From: Brevibacterium casei CIP 102111
GTDB taxonomy: Bacteria; Actinomycetota; Actinomycetes; Actinomycetales; Brevibacteriaceae
DNA length: 64,000 nt
Direction of reading: 5' to 3'
Assembly: GCF_900169275.1 (NCBI RefSeq)
Contig: NZ_FXZC01000004.1
Location: forward strand, 491,784-555,783
The notes beneath the pieces are model-generated. The model was not told the origin of the DNA. It did not search any database and saw only the letters and a list, made by a program, of their open reading frames with translations. Both the position numbers and the translations under genes were made by a program. Shown piece after piece: positions 1 to 7,474 of the stretch (positions are counted from its first letter, which is position 1; each line of letters opens with the position of its first letter).

Positions 1-16
1 GTGCGGGTCCGGGCGG

Positions 17-379
17 TCATCCGTCCGCCTCGGTGGGGGAGTCCGCCTCGGCGGGGGAATCCGCCTCGGCGCTGCGCCGGTTGAGGTTCCACTGCCAGAG
101 CATGAGGACCGCGGTGATCATCGCGAAGCCGAACCCGAAGTCCTCGATGGGGATGTCGAAGGGGACGCGGATGCCAGAGAACATGTCCGGGTTGTAGACG
201 ACGATGGGGTCGCGCAGCTTCGTCAGCCAGCCGTCGACGAGGCATTGGAAGAAGAGGCAGATCGCCAGCGCAGTCCAGTACTGGGCGCGCCGGAAGATGC
301 CGCTGCGGAAGACGAACAGTTCGAGGGCGACGACGAGGACCATTCCGGCGACCGTCATGACGGTGTACTCGGGGATCAC
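17..379 (-). CDS. Lycopene cyclase domain protein, second subunit (CrtYd/CrtYf type)
   Basis: A 120-residue membrane protein of the heterodimeric actinobacterial lycopene cyclase family, whose two small subunits together cyclise the ends of lycopene (beta, or epsilon in C50 pathways). It has about three hydrophobic segments (residues 5-25, 32-50, 82-98) and the family-like patch NPDMFSGI followed by PIEDFGF, where acidic residues of the active site lie. It starts with GTG preceded by AGGAGG and overlaps the stop of the upstream subunit gene by GTGA, so the two are translationally coupled and presumably made in equal amounts. The C-terminus is a short acidic Ala/Glu/Asp/Ser tail. Whether it makes a beta ring for isorenieratene-type pigments or acts on a C50 carotenoid cannot be told from this sequence alone. 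Confidence 0.88.
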   Translation of the reverse strand: MIPEYTVMTVAGMVLVVALELFVFRSGIFRRAQYWTALAICLFFQCLVDGWLTKLRDPIVVYNPDMFSGIRVPFDIPIEDFGFGFAMITAVLMLWQWNLNRRSAEADSPAEADSPTEADG

Positions 380-729
380 CGGTTCCTCCTTCCCGCCATG
401 CGCGCCCGTAGGCGCCGGGCACGGGCGAGGACCGTGCCGACGGCCCCGTAGCTGAGCAGGGCGCAGATGGGGATGACGACGAAGAACACGAGCTCTTCGA
501 GCGGCAGGGCACCGAATTCGATTCCCGTGACGAACTCCGGGTTGTAGGACCAGTGCTCGCGGGCGATCGCGATGAGGTCCCAGACCGCGAAGACGATGAC
601 GACGGGGATGAGGGCGGCGAGCAGGAGCCTCCACCGGCGATAGACCCGCGCGGCGAACACGAACTCGAGGGGCAGGGTGATGAGCACACAGGCCGCCATG
701 AGCGCGAGGTACTCCCACTGGCCGAACAT
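376..729 (-). CDS. Lycopene cyclase domain protein, first subunit (CrtYc/CrtYe type)
   Basis: 117-residue partner of the preceding subunit. It begins MFGQWEYLALMA and shows three hydrophobic stretches (about residues 5-25, 35-52, 77-98) with the characteristic PLEFVF, NPEFVTGIEF and LPLEELVFF segments of bacterial CrtYc/CrtYe proteins. The ATG overlaps the stop of the P450 gene (TGATG) and its own stop overlaps the next GTG, so the three genes form one coupled chain. Read-through upstream would add a long Arg-rich stretch antisense in character, so the start at MFGQ is preferred. Acts in the cytoplasmic membrane in carotenoid ring formation. Confidence 0.88.
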   Translation of the reverse strand: MFGQWEYLALMAACVLITLPLEFVFAARVYRRWRLLLAALIPVVIVFAVWDLIAIAREHWSYNPEFVTGIEFGALPLEELVFFVVIPICALLSYGAVGTVLARARRLRARMAGRRNR

Positions 730-1934
730 CAGCGCCGCCGCGGACGGGACGGGACGGTGAAGCCGAGGTCGAGACCGCGCAGGCGGGCCCCGGCGATGAC
801 GGAGTCGTGACCGACAACCGGGGTTGTGAGGAGGGTGGGTTCGCACGCCAGGAGGCGGTGGAGGAGCGCGTCGGCGACGACGAGCGCCACGGGCTGTCCC
901 GGGCAGCGGTGGGCCCCGTCGCTGAAGCTCAGTCCCGCGGGAAGCGCTGTCCGCGGGCGGCCGGGGACGCGACCGTGCTCGGTCCGGGCCGGACAGACCG
1001 CCTCGGCGGCCGTCCCGAACGCGGACGGATCGACGTTGGCGGCTGCGACGTCGATGTCGACGAGGTCGCCGGCGGGGATCGTCGTCGCCAGTCCGTCGAT
1101 GTCGACAGTGAGATCGTCGGTGACGCGCCGGTAGAGGTGGCCGACGATGGGGTCGAGGCGGATGACCTCCTCGAGCATCGCCAGCCGGGCGTCCCGGGCG
1201 GCGCCGAGGTAGTCGTGGCGGAGCTCATCGTCCCTGAGCAGCCGCCACGCGGCGAAGGAGATGAACTCACGGGTGGTGACCATTCCCGCGGTGCCGTAGG
1301 TGACGCATTCGACGAGGATGTCCGCGGTGCCGGCACCGGTGTCGAGGAGGTGGGAGATGATGTCGTCGCGAGGGCTGCGCCGGTGGTCGCGGATGGCGGG
1401 CAGCACGTCGCAGACGTGGAAGGCGGTGAGTGGGAGGAGCCCGTTGACGGCGGCCTGCAGCCATTGGCGGTTGGTCCGCCCCCAGTTCGGGGCGGCGAGG
1501 TCGACCGGGGGCTGTCGGAAGAACGCCGTGAGCCGCGAGGCGAGTGCCGGGACCGGGGACGCGGTGAGGCCGACGATCCCGGCGGTGACGCCGACGGTGT
1601 AGAGCAGAGCGGCGTCGTCGAGGCGGCAGCGTCCGGTGACGACGGCCTCATCGACGATCGCCTGGGCCTGCGCCGCGATGTCTGCCGCGTACCGTTCGTC
1701 GACGACGGACGGGGCGAAGAAGCGGGCGAGGGCACGCCGCTGCTCATCATGCGAGGGGCCGTCGGAGATGAGGATCGGGTGTCGGCGGAACCATCCGCGG
1801 GGGATCCGCTCCGCGGTGAAGCCGGCCTGGGCCGTAGAGCGGCGGGCCCGGAGGACCTCTCGGGCCGCCGCAAACGAGCGGATCCGGTGGTAACCCGGGG
1901 CGGGGTCGGCGCGAGCGGAGTCGTGTCCTCTCAC
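729..1934 (-). CDS. Cytochrome P450, probable carotenoid ring hydroxylase
   Basis: 401-residue P450 with the expected landmarks: I-helix segment YGTAGMVTTREF, K-helix ExxR as EEVIR, and the haem-cysteine loop FSDGAHRCPG near the C-terminus. The start is a GTG overlapping the idi stop codon (GTGA), which gives a typical 400-residue bacterial P450. It lies between idi and the lycopene cyclase genes. In Brevibacterium linens a P450 next to the carotenoid genes has been proposed to hydroxylate isorenieratene to 3,3'-dihydroxyisorenieratene; that known case makes the same role likely here, but substrate is inferred from context only. A ferredoxin partner is not visible in the window. Confidence 0.85.
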   Translation of the reverse strand: MRGHDSARADPAPGYHRIRSFAAAREVLRARRSTAQAGFTAERIPRGWFRRHPILISDGPSHDEQRRALARFFAPSVVDERYAADIAAQAQAIVDEAVVTGRCRLDDAALLYTVGVTAGIVGLTASPVPALASRLTAFFRQPPVDLAAPNWGRTNRQWLQAAVNGLLPLTAFHVCDVLPAIRDHRRSPRDDIISHLLDTGAGTADILVECVTYGTAGMVTTREFISFAAWRLLRDDELRHDYLGAARDARLAMLEEVIRLDPIVGHLYRRVTDDLTVDIDGLATTIPAGDLVDIDVAAANVDPSAFGTAAEAVCPARTEHGRVPGRPRTALPAGLSFSDGAHRCPGQPVALVVADALLHRLLACEPTLLTTPVVGHDSVIAGARLRGLDLGFTVPSRPRRR

Positions 1935-2485
1935 GGCCGCAGGCTCTCGAAGACGCCCGCGGCGAACTGATCGACCATCCACGGGCTGAAGACGAACGGG
2001 GTCGCACTCAGCGCCGCACGGACCTCAGCGATCGGAGTCCAGGACCATTCGGCCACCTCGGCGGGGGAGGGGTCGAGTGGCGAGGCGATCCGGGCGACGT
2101 AGACCGGGCACACCTCGTTCTCGACGATGCCGCCGGCATCGACGGCACGGTAGCGGAAGTGGGGGGCGATGACGGTCACGGCGCTCACGGTCGTGCCGAG
2201 CTCCTGGTCAGCCCGCCGGACGAGGGCGTCCTCGATGTCCTCCCCGGGCGTCGGATGACCGCAGAAGCTGTTCGTCCACACACCCGGCCACGCCGCCTTC
2301 GTCAGGGCGCGGCGGGTGAGGAGGATGCGGTCCTCGTCGTCGATGAGATAGCAGGAGAATGCTGAGTGCAGCGGGGTGTCGGCGGTGTGGACCTCGGACT
2401 TGGGCATCGACCCGATGGGGCGAGCCGCCTCGTCGAGGAGGACGACGCGTTCGACGGCAGTGTCAGCGGTGTCGGGAGTGGTCAT
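1931..2485 (-). CDS. idi: Isopentenyl-diphosphate delta-isomerase, type 1
   Basis: 184-residue Nudix-fold enzyme that interconverts isopentenyl and dimethylallyl diphosphate, feeding prenyl chain building for carotenoids. Visible family motifs: HSAFSCYLID, the active-site segment TNSFCGHP containing the catalytic Cys, the EDALVRRADQELG Nudix-like metal-binding stretch, and PHFRYRA...GIVENEVCPVY with the Glu pair. AAGGAG lies 10 nt before the ATG. It is the first gene of the visible carotenoid operon and is coupled by GTGA overlap to the P450. It diverges from purA across about 190 bp that hold a short tandem repeat. Confidence 0.95.
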   Translation of the reverse strand: MTTPDTADTAVERVVLLDEAARPIGSMPKSEVHTADTPLHSAFSCYLIDDEDRILLTRRALTKAAWPGVWTNSFCGHPTPGEDIEDALVRRADQELGTTVSAVTVIAPHFRYRAVDAGGIVENEVCPVYVARIASPLDPSPAEVAEWSWTPIAEVRAALSATPFVFSPWMVDQFAAGVFESLRP

Positions 2486-2543
2486 CGATCATCAGCTCCT
2501 TCGAACACCGGACGGTCTGCCCCATGCTACCGGTGCGAGGCGC

Positions 2544-2611
2544 GTATCGGGGCGGGGCCAGGGACGGAACGGGGGCCGTATCGGGGCGGAGCCGCGGACG
2601 GAACGGGGGCG
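2544..2611 (+). repeat. Two tandem copies of a 34-bp repeat between idi and purA
   Basis: Two head-to-tail units (2544-2577 and 2578-2611) start GTATCGGGGCGG and end GGACGGAACGGGGGC. They differ at only a few positions. They lie in the divergent idi/purA intergenic region, about 65 bp before the purA start, so they may sit within the purA promoter region. No function is assigned. Confidence 0.8.
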
Positions 2612-2677
2612 ATGTCATGACCAGCAAGTAGACTGTGGAGGTAATGATCCCCTTCTTTCACTTGAGGTGAAACACTC

Positions 2678-3964
2678 ATGCCAGCAATCGTTGTCGTCGG
2701 CGCTCAGTGGGGCGACGAAGGTAAAGGGAAGACCACCGACATCCTCGGTACCAGCGTCGACTACGTCGTCAAGCCCAACGGCGGGAACAACGCTGGTCAC
2801 ACGGTTGTCGTCGGCGGTGAGAAGTACGAGCTCAAGCTCCTTCCCGCGGGGATCCTCTCGCCCAACGTCACCCCCGTCATCGGCAACGGCGTCGTCGTCA
2901 ACCTCGAGGCGCTCTTCGAGGAGATCGACGCCCTCGAATCGCGCGGTGCCGACACCTCGAAGCTGCGGATCTCGGCGAACGCGCACCTCGTCGCGCCCTA
3001 CCACCAGACTCTGGACAAGGTGACCGAGCGCTTCCTCGGCAAGCGCGCGATCGGGACGACCGGCCGCGGCATCGGGCCGGCGTACATGGACAAGATCGGG
3101 CGCCTGGGCATCCGCGTCCAGGACATCTTCGACGAGTCGATCCTGCGCCAGAAGATCGAGGGCTCGCTCCACCAGAAGAACGAACTCCTCGTCAAGGTCT
3201 ACAACCGTCGCGCGGTGAGCGTCGAGGAGGTCGTCGACTACTTCCTGCCCTATGTCGAGCGGCTGCGCCCCTACGTCGCGGAGACCGAGCTCATGCTCAA
3301 CGACGCCCTCGACCGGGGAGACGTCGTCGTCATGGAGGGCGGCCAGGCGACGATGCTCGACGTCGACCACGGCACGTACCCGTTCGTCACGTCCTCCAAC
3401 CCGACCGCCGGCGGTTCGTGCGTGGGCTCCGGGATCGGCCCGACGCGGATCAACCGCGTCGTCGGCATCGTCAAGGCCTACACGACCCGCGTGGGCGCCG
3501 GGCCCTTCCCGACCGAGCTCTTCGACGAGATGGGCGAGTACCTGCAGAAGGCCGGCGGCGAGTTCGGTGTCAACACCGGGCGTCCGCGCCGCTGCGGCTG
3601 GTACGACTCGGTCATCGCCCGGTACTCCGCACGGGTCAACGGCTTCACCGACTACGTCCTCACGAAGCTCGACGTCCTCACCGGCATCGAGCAGATCCCC
3701 GTCGCCGTGGCCTACGACGTCGACGGTGAGCGCTTCGACGAGATGCCGATGACGCAGACCGACTTCCACCACGCGACGCCGATCTTCGAGTACTTCGACG
3801 GCTGGACCGAGGACATCTCCGGCGCCCGGACCTTCGAGGATCTGCCCGAGAACGCACAGAAGTACGTCCTCGCCCTCGAGGAGCTCTCCGGCTGCCGGAT
3901 CTCCGTCATCGGCGTCGGCCCCGACCGCGAGCAGTCGATCGTCCGCCACGACCTGCTCGACTGA
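2678..3964 (+). CDS. purA: Adenylosuccinate synthetase
   Basis: 428-residue cytoplasmic enzyme joining IMP and aspartate with GTP to give adenylosuccinate, the first committed step to AMP. The N-terminus shows the GTP-loop [11 protein letters not shown] with the catalytic Asp, then NNAGHTVVV with the catalytic His, [32 protein letters not shown] and the C-terminal [11 protein letters not shown] and TKLDVLTG segments. Length is normal. The start follows GAGGTGA. It is monocistronic here, with a gene-poor 350-bp region after it that holds a dispersed palindromic repeat. Confidence 0.98.
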   Translation: MPAIVVVGAQWGDEGKGKTTDILGTSVDYVVKPNGGNNAGHTVVVGGEKYELKLLPAGILSPNVTPVIGNGVVVNLEALFEEIDALESRGADTSKLRISANAHLVAPYHQTLDKVTERFLGKRAIGTTGRGIGPAYMDKIGRLGIRVQDIFDESILRQKIEGSLHQKNELLVKVYNRRAVSVEEVVDYFLPYVERLRPYVAETELMLNDALDRGDVVVMEGGQATMLDVDHGTYPFVTSSNPTAGGSCVGSGIGPTRINRVVGIVKAYTTRVGAGPFPTELFDEMGEYLQKAGGEFGVNTGRPRRCGWYDSVIARYSARVNGFTDYVLTKLDVLTGIEQIPVAVAYDVDGERFDEMPMTQTDFHHATPIFEYFDGWTEDISGARTFEDLPENAQKYVLALEELSGCRISVIGVGPDREQSIVRHDLLD

Positions 3965-4314
3965 AGGTACCGGCCGGGCCCGGTCGCGGGCGCGGCTGGG
4001 CACGGGCTCGGCTTGGCCCGGGCGCGACGGCTCGAGTCGCTGGGCCGCTGAGCTGCGGCTCGGGTCGCTGCACTTCGCCGTCGTTCCACGCGCAGCCCGA
4101 CGGCTGAGTGTCGATCCACGCGCAGCCGGATTTCCGCGTCGCGGGCGACTCGGAATTCGTGCCTCGCGTTGATCGAGTGCGCGGCGATTCGTGGGAGGCG
4201 CGGATTTCGAGCCTCGCGTGGATCGAGACCATACAGCCGTTCCGGCAACCTGATGCGCTGGCCTGGTCGGGTGGAGGCGCAGCACCTGCTCATCGACGAT
4301 GAAGCCCCATGGTG
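3965..4314. other. Intergenic region after purA, no gene seen
   Basis: 350 bp between purA and the convergent NRAMP-like gene. The first 120 bp are very GC-rich and contain short self-complementary stretches (ACCGG...CCGGT near 3969-3984) that could help termination. The rest is mainly copy 1 of the dispersed palindromic repeat plus a partial flanking copy (4086-4110). No open frame with coding character was recognised. Confidence 0.6.
4113..4224 (+). repeat. Dispersed palindromic intergenic element, copy 1 (long form)
   Basis: A 112-bp element bounded by perfect 10-bp inverted termini GATCCACGCG and CGCGTGGATC. The inner part begins CAGCCGGATTTCCGCGTCGC and includes CTCGGAATTC and GATTCGTGGGAGGCGCGG. 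The same order of blocks occurs in copy 3 at 15424-15534; the compact hairpin copy 2 at 7354-7409 uses the same terminal unit twice. It looks like a non-coding REP/MITE-type element. Confidence 0.8.
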
Positions 4315-5586
4315 CTAACCCCACGCGCCAAAGAGGTCTGCCAGCTGGAACACGGCCAAGCCGGTGACGACGAGGCAGATGAGCCACCCGAGGATGTTCG
4401 CGACCACGCCGTTGCGGTAGCGACCCATCAGCCGGCGATTGTTCATCACGATCATGAGAAAGGCGGCGATGATCGGCAGGAGCAGCCCATTCGCCGCCTG
4501 AGCGAGGATGATGATCTGCACCGGGTTGATGCCGGTCACGGCGAAGATCCCGCCGATGACGAGCACGCTGATCCAGATGATGCGGGCAGGCTTCGCCTTG
4601 AGGTCGGTGCTCAGCCCGAGGGTGCCGCTGATCGCATAGGCGGCGCCGAGCGGACCGGCGACCGCCGACGTGAAACCGGCTGCGAACAGGCCGGTGGCGA
4701 AGACCCACGGGGCGGCGGAGCCCAGAAGAGGTTCGAGCGCCTGGGTCATGTCCTCTGCGGTCTCGGCGGTCATCCCCTTGACGTACATGCCGCCGAATGC
4801 CGTGGCCATCACGGCGAGCGTGATGACTCCACCGACGGAGATCGAGAGAACGGTGTCTCGACGGGACTCCTTGAGAGATTCTTCGACGGCGCCCTTACCC
4901 CATTTCTCCTGCACGAGGCTGGACTGAAGGAACATGTTGTAGGGGACGACCGTCGTGCCGATGAGCGCGATGGCGACGAGGAGGCTACCCGAGGGGATCG
5001 TCGGTACGAACAGTCCCTCGAGCATCTCGCTGATCGGCGGGCGGACCACGAATGCGGTCATCACGAAGATTACTCCGAGGATGACGACGAAGATGGTGAG
5101 GACGACTTCGATGGCCTTGTAGCTGCCGGTCCAGAGCAGCGCCCCGATGAACGCGATGACGACGATGACGATGAGCCTCTGGTCGATGCCGGTGACGGTG
5201 GACAGCGCCAGAGCCGTTCCGGTCGTGTCTCCGCCGGCATAGCTCGCCCCGCCGATGCCGATGGCGGCGACGACGAGGACGACCATCGCCATGCGCGCAA
5301 TCCGGGACGCGAAGACGGTGCGGAGCGCCTCGCCGAGGCTGAGGCGGGTGGCGATTCCCAGTCGGCCGCTCATCTCCTGGAGGATGATCGTCGCGATGAT
5401 CGAGAAGAGCACCGTCCAGGCGAGGGCGAATCCGTACGATGCGCCGGTGACGACCGAGGTGGTGATCGTTCCGGGGCCGATGAACGACGCGGCGATGATG
5501 AGGCCAGGGCCGAAGCGCAGTCGCCGCGATCGGCTGGTATCTCTCTCGGCCCTCGGGAGTGGGCGGCCGGCATCGGTCTCGTTCAA
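4315..5586 (-). CDS. NRAMP-family transporter with non-canonical ion-site motifs
   Basis: 423-residue polytopic membrane protein (about 11 hydrophobic segments) of the NRAMP/SLC11 fold. In metal-transporting NRAMPs the first helix carries DPGN and the sixth carries MPH; here the corresponding segments read FIGPGTITTS and VVPYNMFLQSS, so the metal-ligand Asp, Asn and Met are not conserved. The substrate is therefore uncertain. A TTG start is chosen because AAGGAG lies 6 nt upstream; an upstream ATG at 5643 would put the start inside a perfect palindrome that is probably an operator. It diverges from a GntR regulator and a DUF1989 gene, which suggests uptake of a nitrogen compound (inference). 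Confidence 0.8.
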   Translation of the reverse strand: MNETDAGRPLPRAERDTSRSRRLRFGPGLIIAASFIGPGTITTSVVTGASYGFALAWTVLFSIIATIILQEMSGRLGIATRLSLGEALRTVFASRIARMAMVVLVVAAIGIGGASYAGGDTTGTALALSTVTGIDQRLIVIVVIAFIGALLWTGSYKAIEVVLTIFVVILGVIFVMTAFVVRPPISEMLEGLFVPTIPSGSLLVAIALIGTTVVPYNMFLQSSLVQEKWGKGAVEESLKESRRDTVLSISVGGVITLAVMATAFGGMYVKGMTAETAEDMTQALEPLLGSAAPWVFATGLFAAGFTSAVAGPLGAAYAISGTLGLSTDLKAKPARIIWISVLVIGGIFAVTGINPVQIIILAQAANGLLLPIIAAFLMIVMNNRRLMGRYRNGVVANILGWLICLVVTGLAVFQLADLFGAWG

Positions 5587-5628
5587 CGCGTTCTCCTTCG
5601 AAAGGCGTCCAATTACCCGAAAGCCTAT

Positions 5629-5645
5629 AGATGGTTCAACCATCT
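5629..5645 (+). promoter_or_regulatory. Palindromic operator between NRAMP-like gene and GntR gene
   Basis: The 17-bp perfect palindrome AGATGGTTCAACCATCT (8-bp arms, central C) lies in the divergent intergenic region. On the minus strand it sits between a possible -35 TTGTCA and -10 TATAGG of the transporter gene. A half site GGTTGAAC recurs at 5731-5738, about 20 bp before the GntR start. Best read as the GntR protein's binding site, controlling the transporter and possibly itself. Confidence 0.7.
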
Positions 5646-5755
5646 GACAATAGGAGAAGTTGATCCTTCCGCTGAGAAAGGAGATTCTTCCTGTTCAGAG
5701 TCGAGTGCAGAACTGGATTTTCTGAAGTTTGGTTGAACTCTGCTATCTTCGTCGT

Positions 5756-6424
5756 ATGGCAACGAGTGCAGACAATGAAAGTGCCTCGGGGATGGTGCGC
5801 ACGCGCCTTCGCGACCAGATCCTGCGGGGAGAGCTGCCACCCGGTACGCGGTTGAGGGATCGGGTGCTGTCTGCGGAGCACGAAGTGTCGAGGAACAGCG
5901 TTCGAGAGGCCCTGCGTTTGCTCGTCAGCGATGGGCTCGTCACTCTCACCGTGAATTCCGGAGCTGCCGTGCGCGTGCTCACCACGGAGGACGTCGCCGA
6001 CATCTACGCCGCTCGTCGACTTCTCGAGTTCGGCGGAATCCGTGCCAGCAGTCGCGCTAGCGACGCAGAGCTGGCCGAGATCGACGTGGCAGCCGACACG
6101 GGGATTCGACAGCGAGCGCAGAAGCGGTGGCAGCAGACGGGAACTGCCAGCCTGGAGTTCCATGCCGCAGTCGTTGCGTTGGCAGGTTCCGAGCGGGTCA
6201 ACCACTTCTTCGCGGCCCTCGCTGCTCAGCTTCGTCTGGCATTCGCGATCATGCCCGACGAGGCCGAGTTCCAGGCCTTGTGGGTGGACCGTGACAGGGT
6301 GATCGCCGATCTTCTCCTGGCAGGGCGACGAGACGCGGCCGAAGCCGAACTGATGGCCTACCTCGCCGATTCGGAGGCGGCGATCGTCGATGCCGTTCGC
6401 GGCGCGGCGATCGCGCGGCCCTGA
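5756..6424 (+). CDS. GntR-family (FCD-type) transcriptional regulator
   Basis: 222-residue regulator. The N-terminal winged helix-turn-helix covers about residues 10-75 (MVRTRLRDQILRGELPPGTRL ... SRNSVREALRLLVSDGLV is the typical GntR signature). The C-terminal alpha-helical FCD-like ligand domain has the pattern AARRLLEFGGI ... FHAAVVALAGSERVNHFFAAL. The ATG at 5756 is preferred over an upstream in-frame start since MATSADN begins just before the fold. It diverges from the NRAMP-like gene and runs toward the DUF1989 gene, so it is likely the local regulator responding to the pathway's substrate. Confidence 0.88.
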   Translation: MATSADNESASGMVRTRLRDQILRGELPPGTRLRDRVLSAEHEVSRNSVREALRLLVSDGLVTLTVNSGAAVRVLTTEDVADIYAARRLLEFGGIRASSRASDAELAEIDVAADTGIRQRAQKRWQQTGTASLEFHAAVVALAGSERVNHFFAALAAQLRLAFAIMPDEAEFQALWVDRDRVIADLLLAGRRDAAEAELMAYLADSEAAIVDAVRGAAIARP

Positions 6425-6479
6425 TGGCTCTGCCCTTCGACGACTGCCGACCAAGATGCCCGAGATTTCGAGAGGAAAC

Positions 6480-7325
6480 ATGATGACGAACAACCCACGA
6501 CTGACCGAAGCCGCCTACCAAGGCGACGCCCTCGAGGTCGACCGGGATTTCTACGGCCGCCTCGGCGAGCTCACCGATTCCCGCACCGTCGTCTCCGAGC
6601 TCACCGTCGAGATCCGCTCGGGTGAGGCGTGGGAGATTCCCGCGGGGCACATCTGCCGGATCTCCTCGGTCGAGGGGCCCCAGGTCGGGGACCTCAATCT
6701 GTGGAACAGGAACGACCCGCGGGAACGTTTCTGGGCGTCGCGGACTCGTCAGCTCCAGGCCGCCCACGTCTCGACGTTCGACCGGCTGTGGTCGACCCTG
6801 CCGTTCCTCCGTCCGATGGCCACCATCGTCGGCGATACCCTCGCAGACTATGGCGAGGACAGCGAAGGCGGGCGCCTGCACGATACCTTGGGCACCCGGT
6901 GCGACCCGTACGTATCCCAGATGCTCAATGGCGTCGACTTCGACTACCACTGCCACTCGAACCTCGTGCGTGCGATCCTCCCGTTCGGGCTGACCGAATT
7001 CGACGTCCACGATGTGCTCAACGTGTTCCAGTGCACAGGCCTGAACGACGACGATGAGTACTTCATGAAGACCTGCCCGGCGCAGCCCGGGGACTACTTC
7101 GAGTTCTTCGCCGAGCAGGACCTGCTCGCGGCACTCTCCGCATGCCCGGGCGGCGACCTGTCGCAGCCGATGTTCGGTGAGGACGGCGACGATGCCGCGG
7201 AGAACTGCCACCCGCTCAAGGTCACGGTCTATGCGGTCTCGGACGACCTCCTCGAGGGCTGGACCGAACCGCAGTCGCCGCGATACCGCGGTGCGCACGG
7301 CCTGAGCGCTCAGTCCTGGAGCTGA
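6480..7325 (+). CDS. DUF1989 (urea carboxylase-associated / carboxyguanidine deiminase-like) protein
   Basis: 281-residue cytoplasmic protein of the DUF1989 family. Recognisable family stretches are IPAGHICRISSVEGPQVGDLNLW, RFWASRTRQLQ, TLGTRCDPYVSQ and FDVHDVLNVFQCTGLN with the following PGDYFEFFAEQDLL. In guanidine catabolism two DUF1989 proteins (CgdA and CgdB) form carboxyguanidine deiminase next to urea/guanidine carboxylase. Here there is a single, somewhat longer member and no carboxylase or allophanate hydrolase nearby, so the exact reaction is unknown. Start: ATG at 6480 after AGAGGAAAC. It follows the GntR gene by 55 bp in the same direction and is probably co-transcribed. Confidence 0.8.
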   Translation: MMTNNPRLTEAAYQGDALEVDRDFYGRLGELTDSRTVVSELTVEIRSGEAWEIPAGHICRISSVEGPQVGDLNLWNRNDPRERFWASRTRQLQAAHVSTFDRLWSTLPFLRPMATIVGDTLADYGEDSEGGRLHDTLGTRCDPYVSQMLNGVDFDYHCHSNLVRAILPFGLTEFDVHDVLNVFQCTGLNDDDEYFMKTCPAQPGDYFEFFAEQDLLAALSACPGGDLSQPMFGEDGDDAAENCHPLKVTVYAVSDDLLEGWTEPQSPRYRGAHGLSAQSWS

Positions 7326-7353
7326 GCCGCCGGCGGTTCGGGCAGCCGTCGAT

Positions 7354-7409
7354 CCACACGCAGCCGGAAATCCGCGTCGCCCCGGACGCGGATTTCCGGC
7401 TGCGCGTGG
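7354..7409 (+). repeat. Dispersed palindromic element, copy 2 (compact hairpin)
   Basis: Arms 7354-7378 and 7385-7409 match at 24 of 25 positions around a 6-nt loop; each arm is the unit that begins CCAC(G/A)CGCAGCCGG and ends CCGCGTC, the same unit that forms the left end of copies 1 and 3. It lies 29 bp after the DUF1989 gene and before the convergent araA end, so it could also act as a bidirectional terminator. Confidence 0.85.
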
Positions 7410-7474
7410 AACGAGCGCGCGCGGTTCGCGGGCAGGGGACCTGAATACCTCGCCCAATGGGCTTTCGTTCGGAT

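Noticed and set aside
17..817. Longer reading of the second lycopene cyclase subunit (266 residues)
   Set aside because: The upstream part is Arg/Pro-rich out-of-frame translation of the first subunit; a GTG with AGGAGG at 379 gives the family length.
807..1970. Long plus-strand open frame opposite the P450
   Set aside because: Low-complexity Gly/Asp/Glu composition typical of the antisense of a high-GC gene; the P450 on the other strand has all motifs.
2615..4708. 697-residue minus-strand frame across purA
   Set aside because: Acidic antisense shadow of purA without any domain; crosses the repeat and the NRAMP-like gene.
5636..5643. ATG at 5643 as start of the NRAMP-like gene
   Set aside because: It lies inside a perfect palindrome with no ribosome site, while TTG at 5586 has AAGGAG at good spacing.
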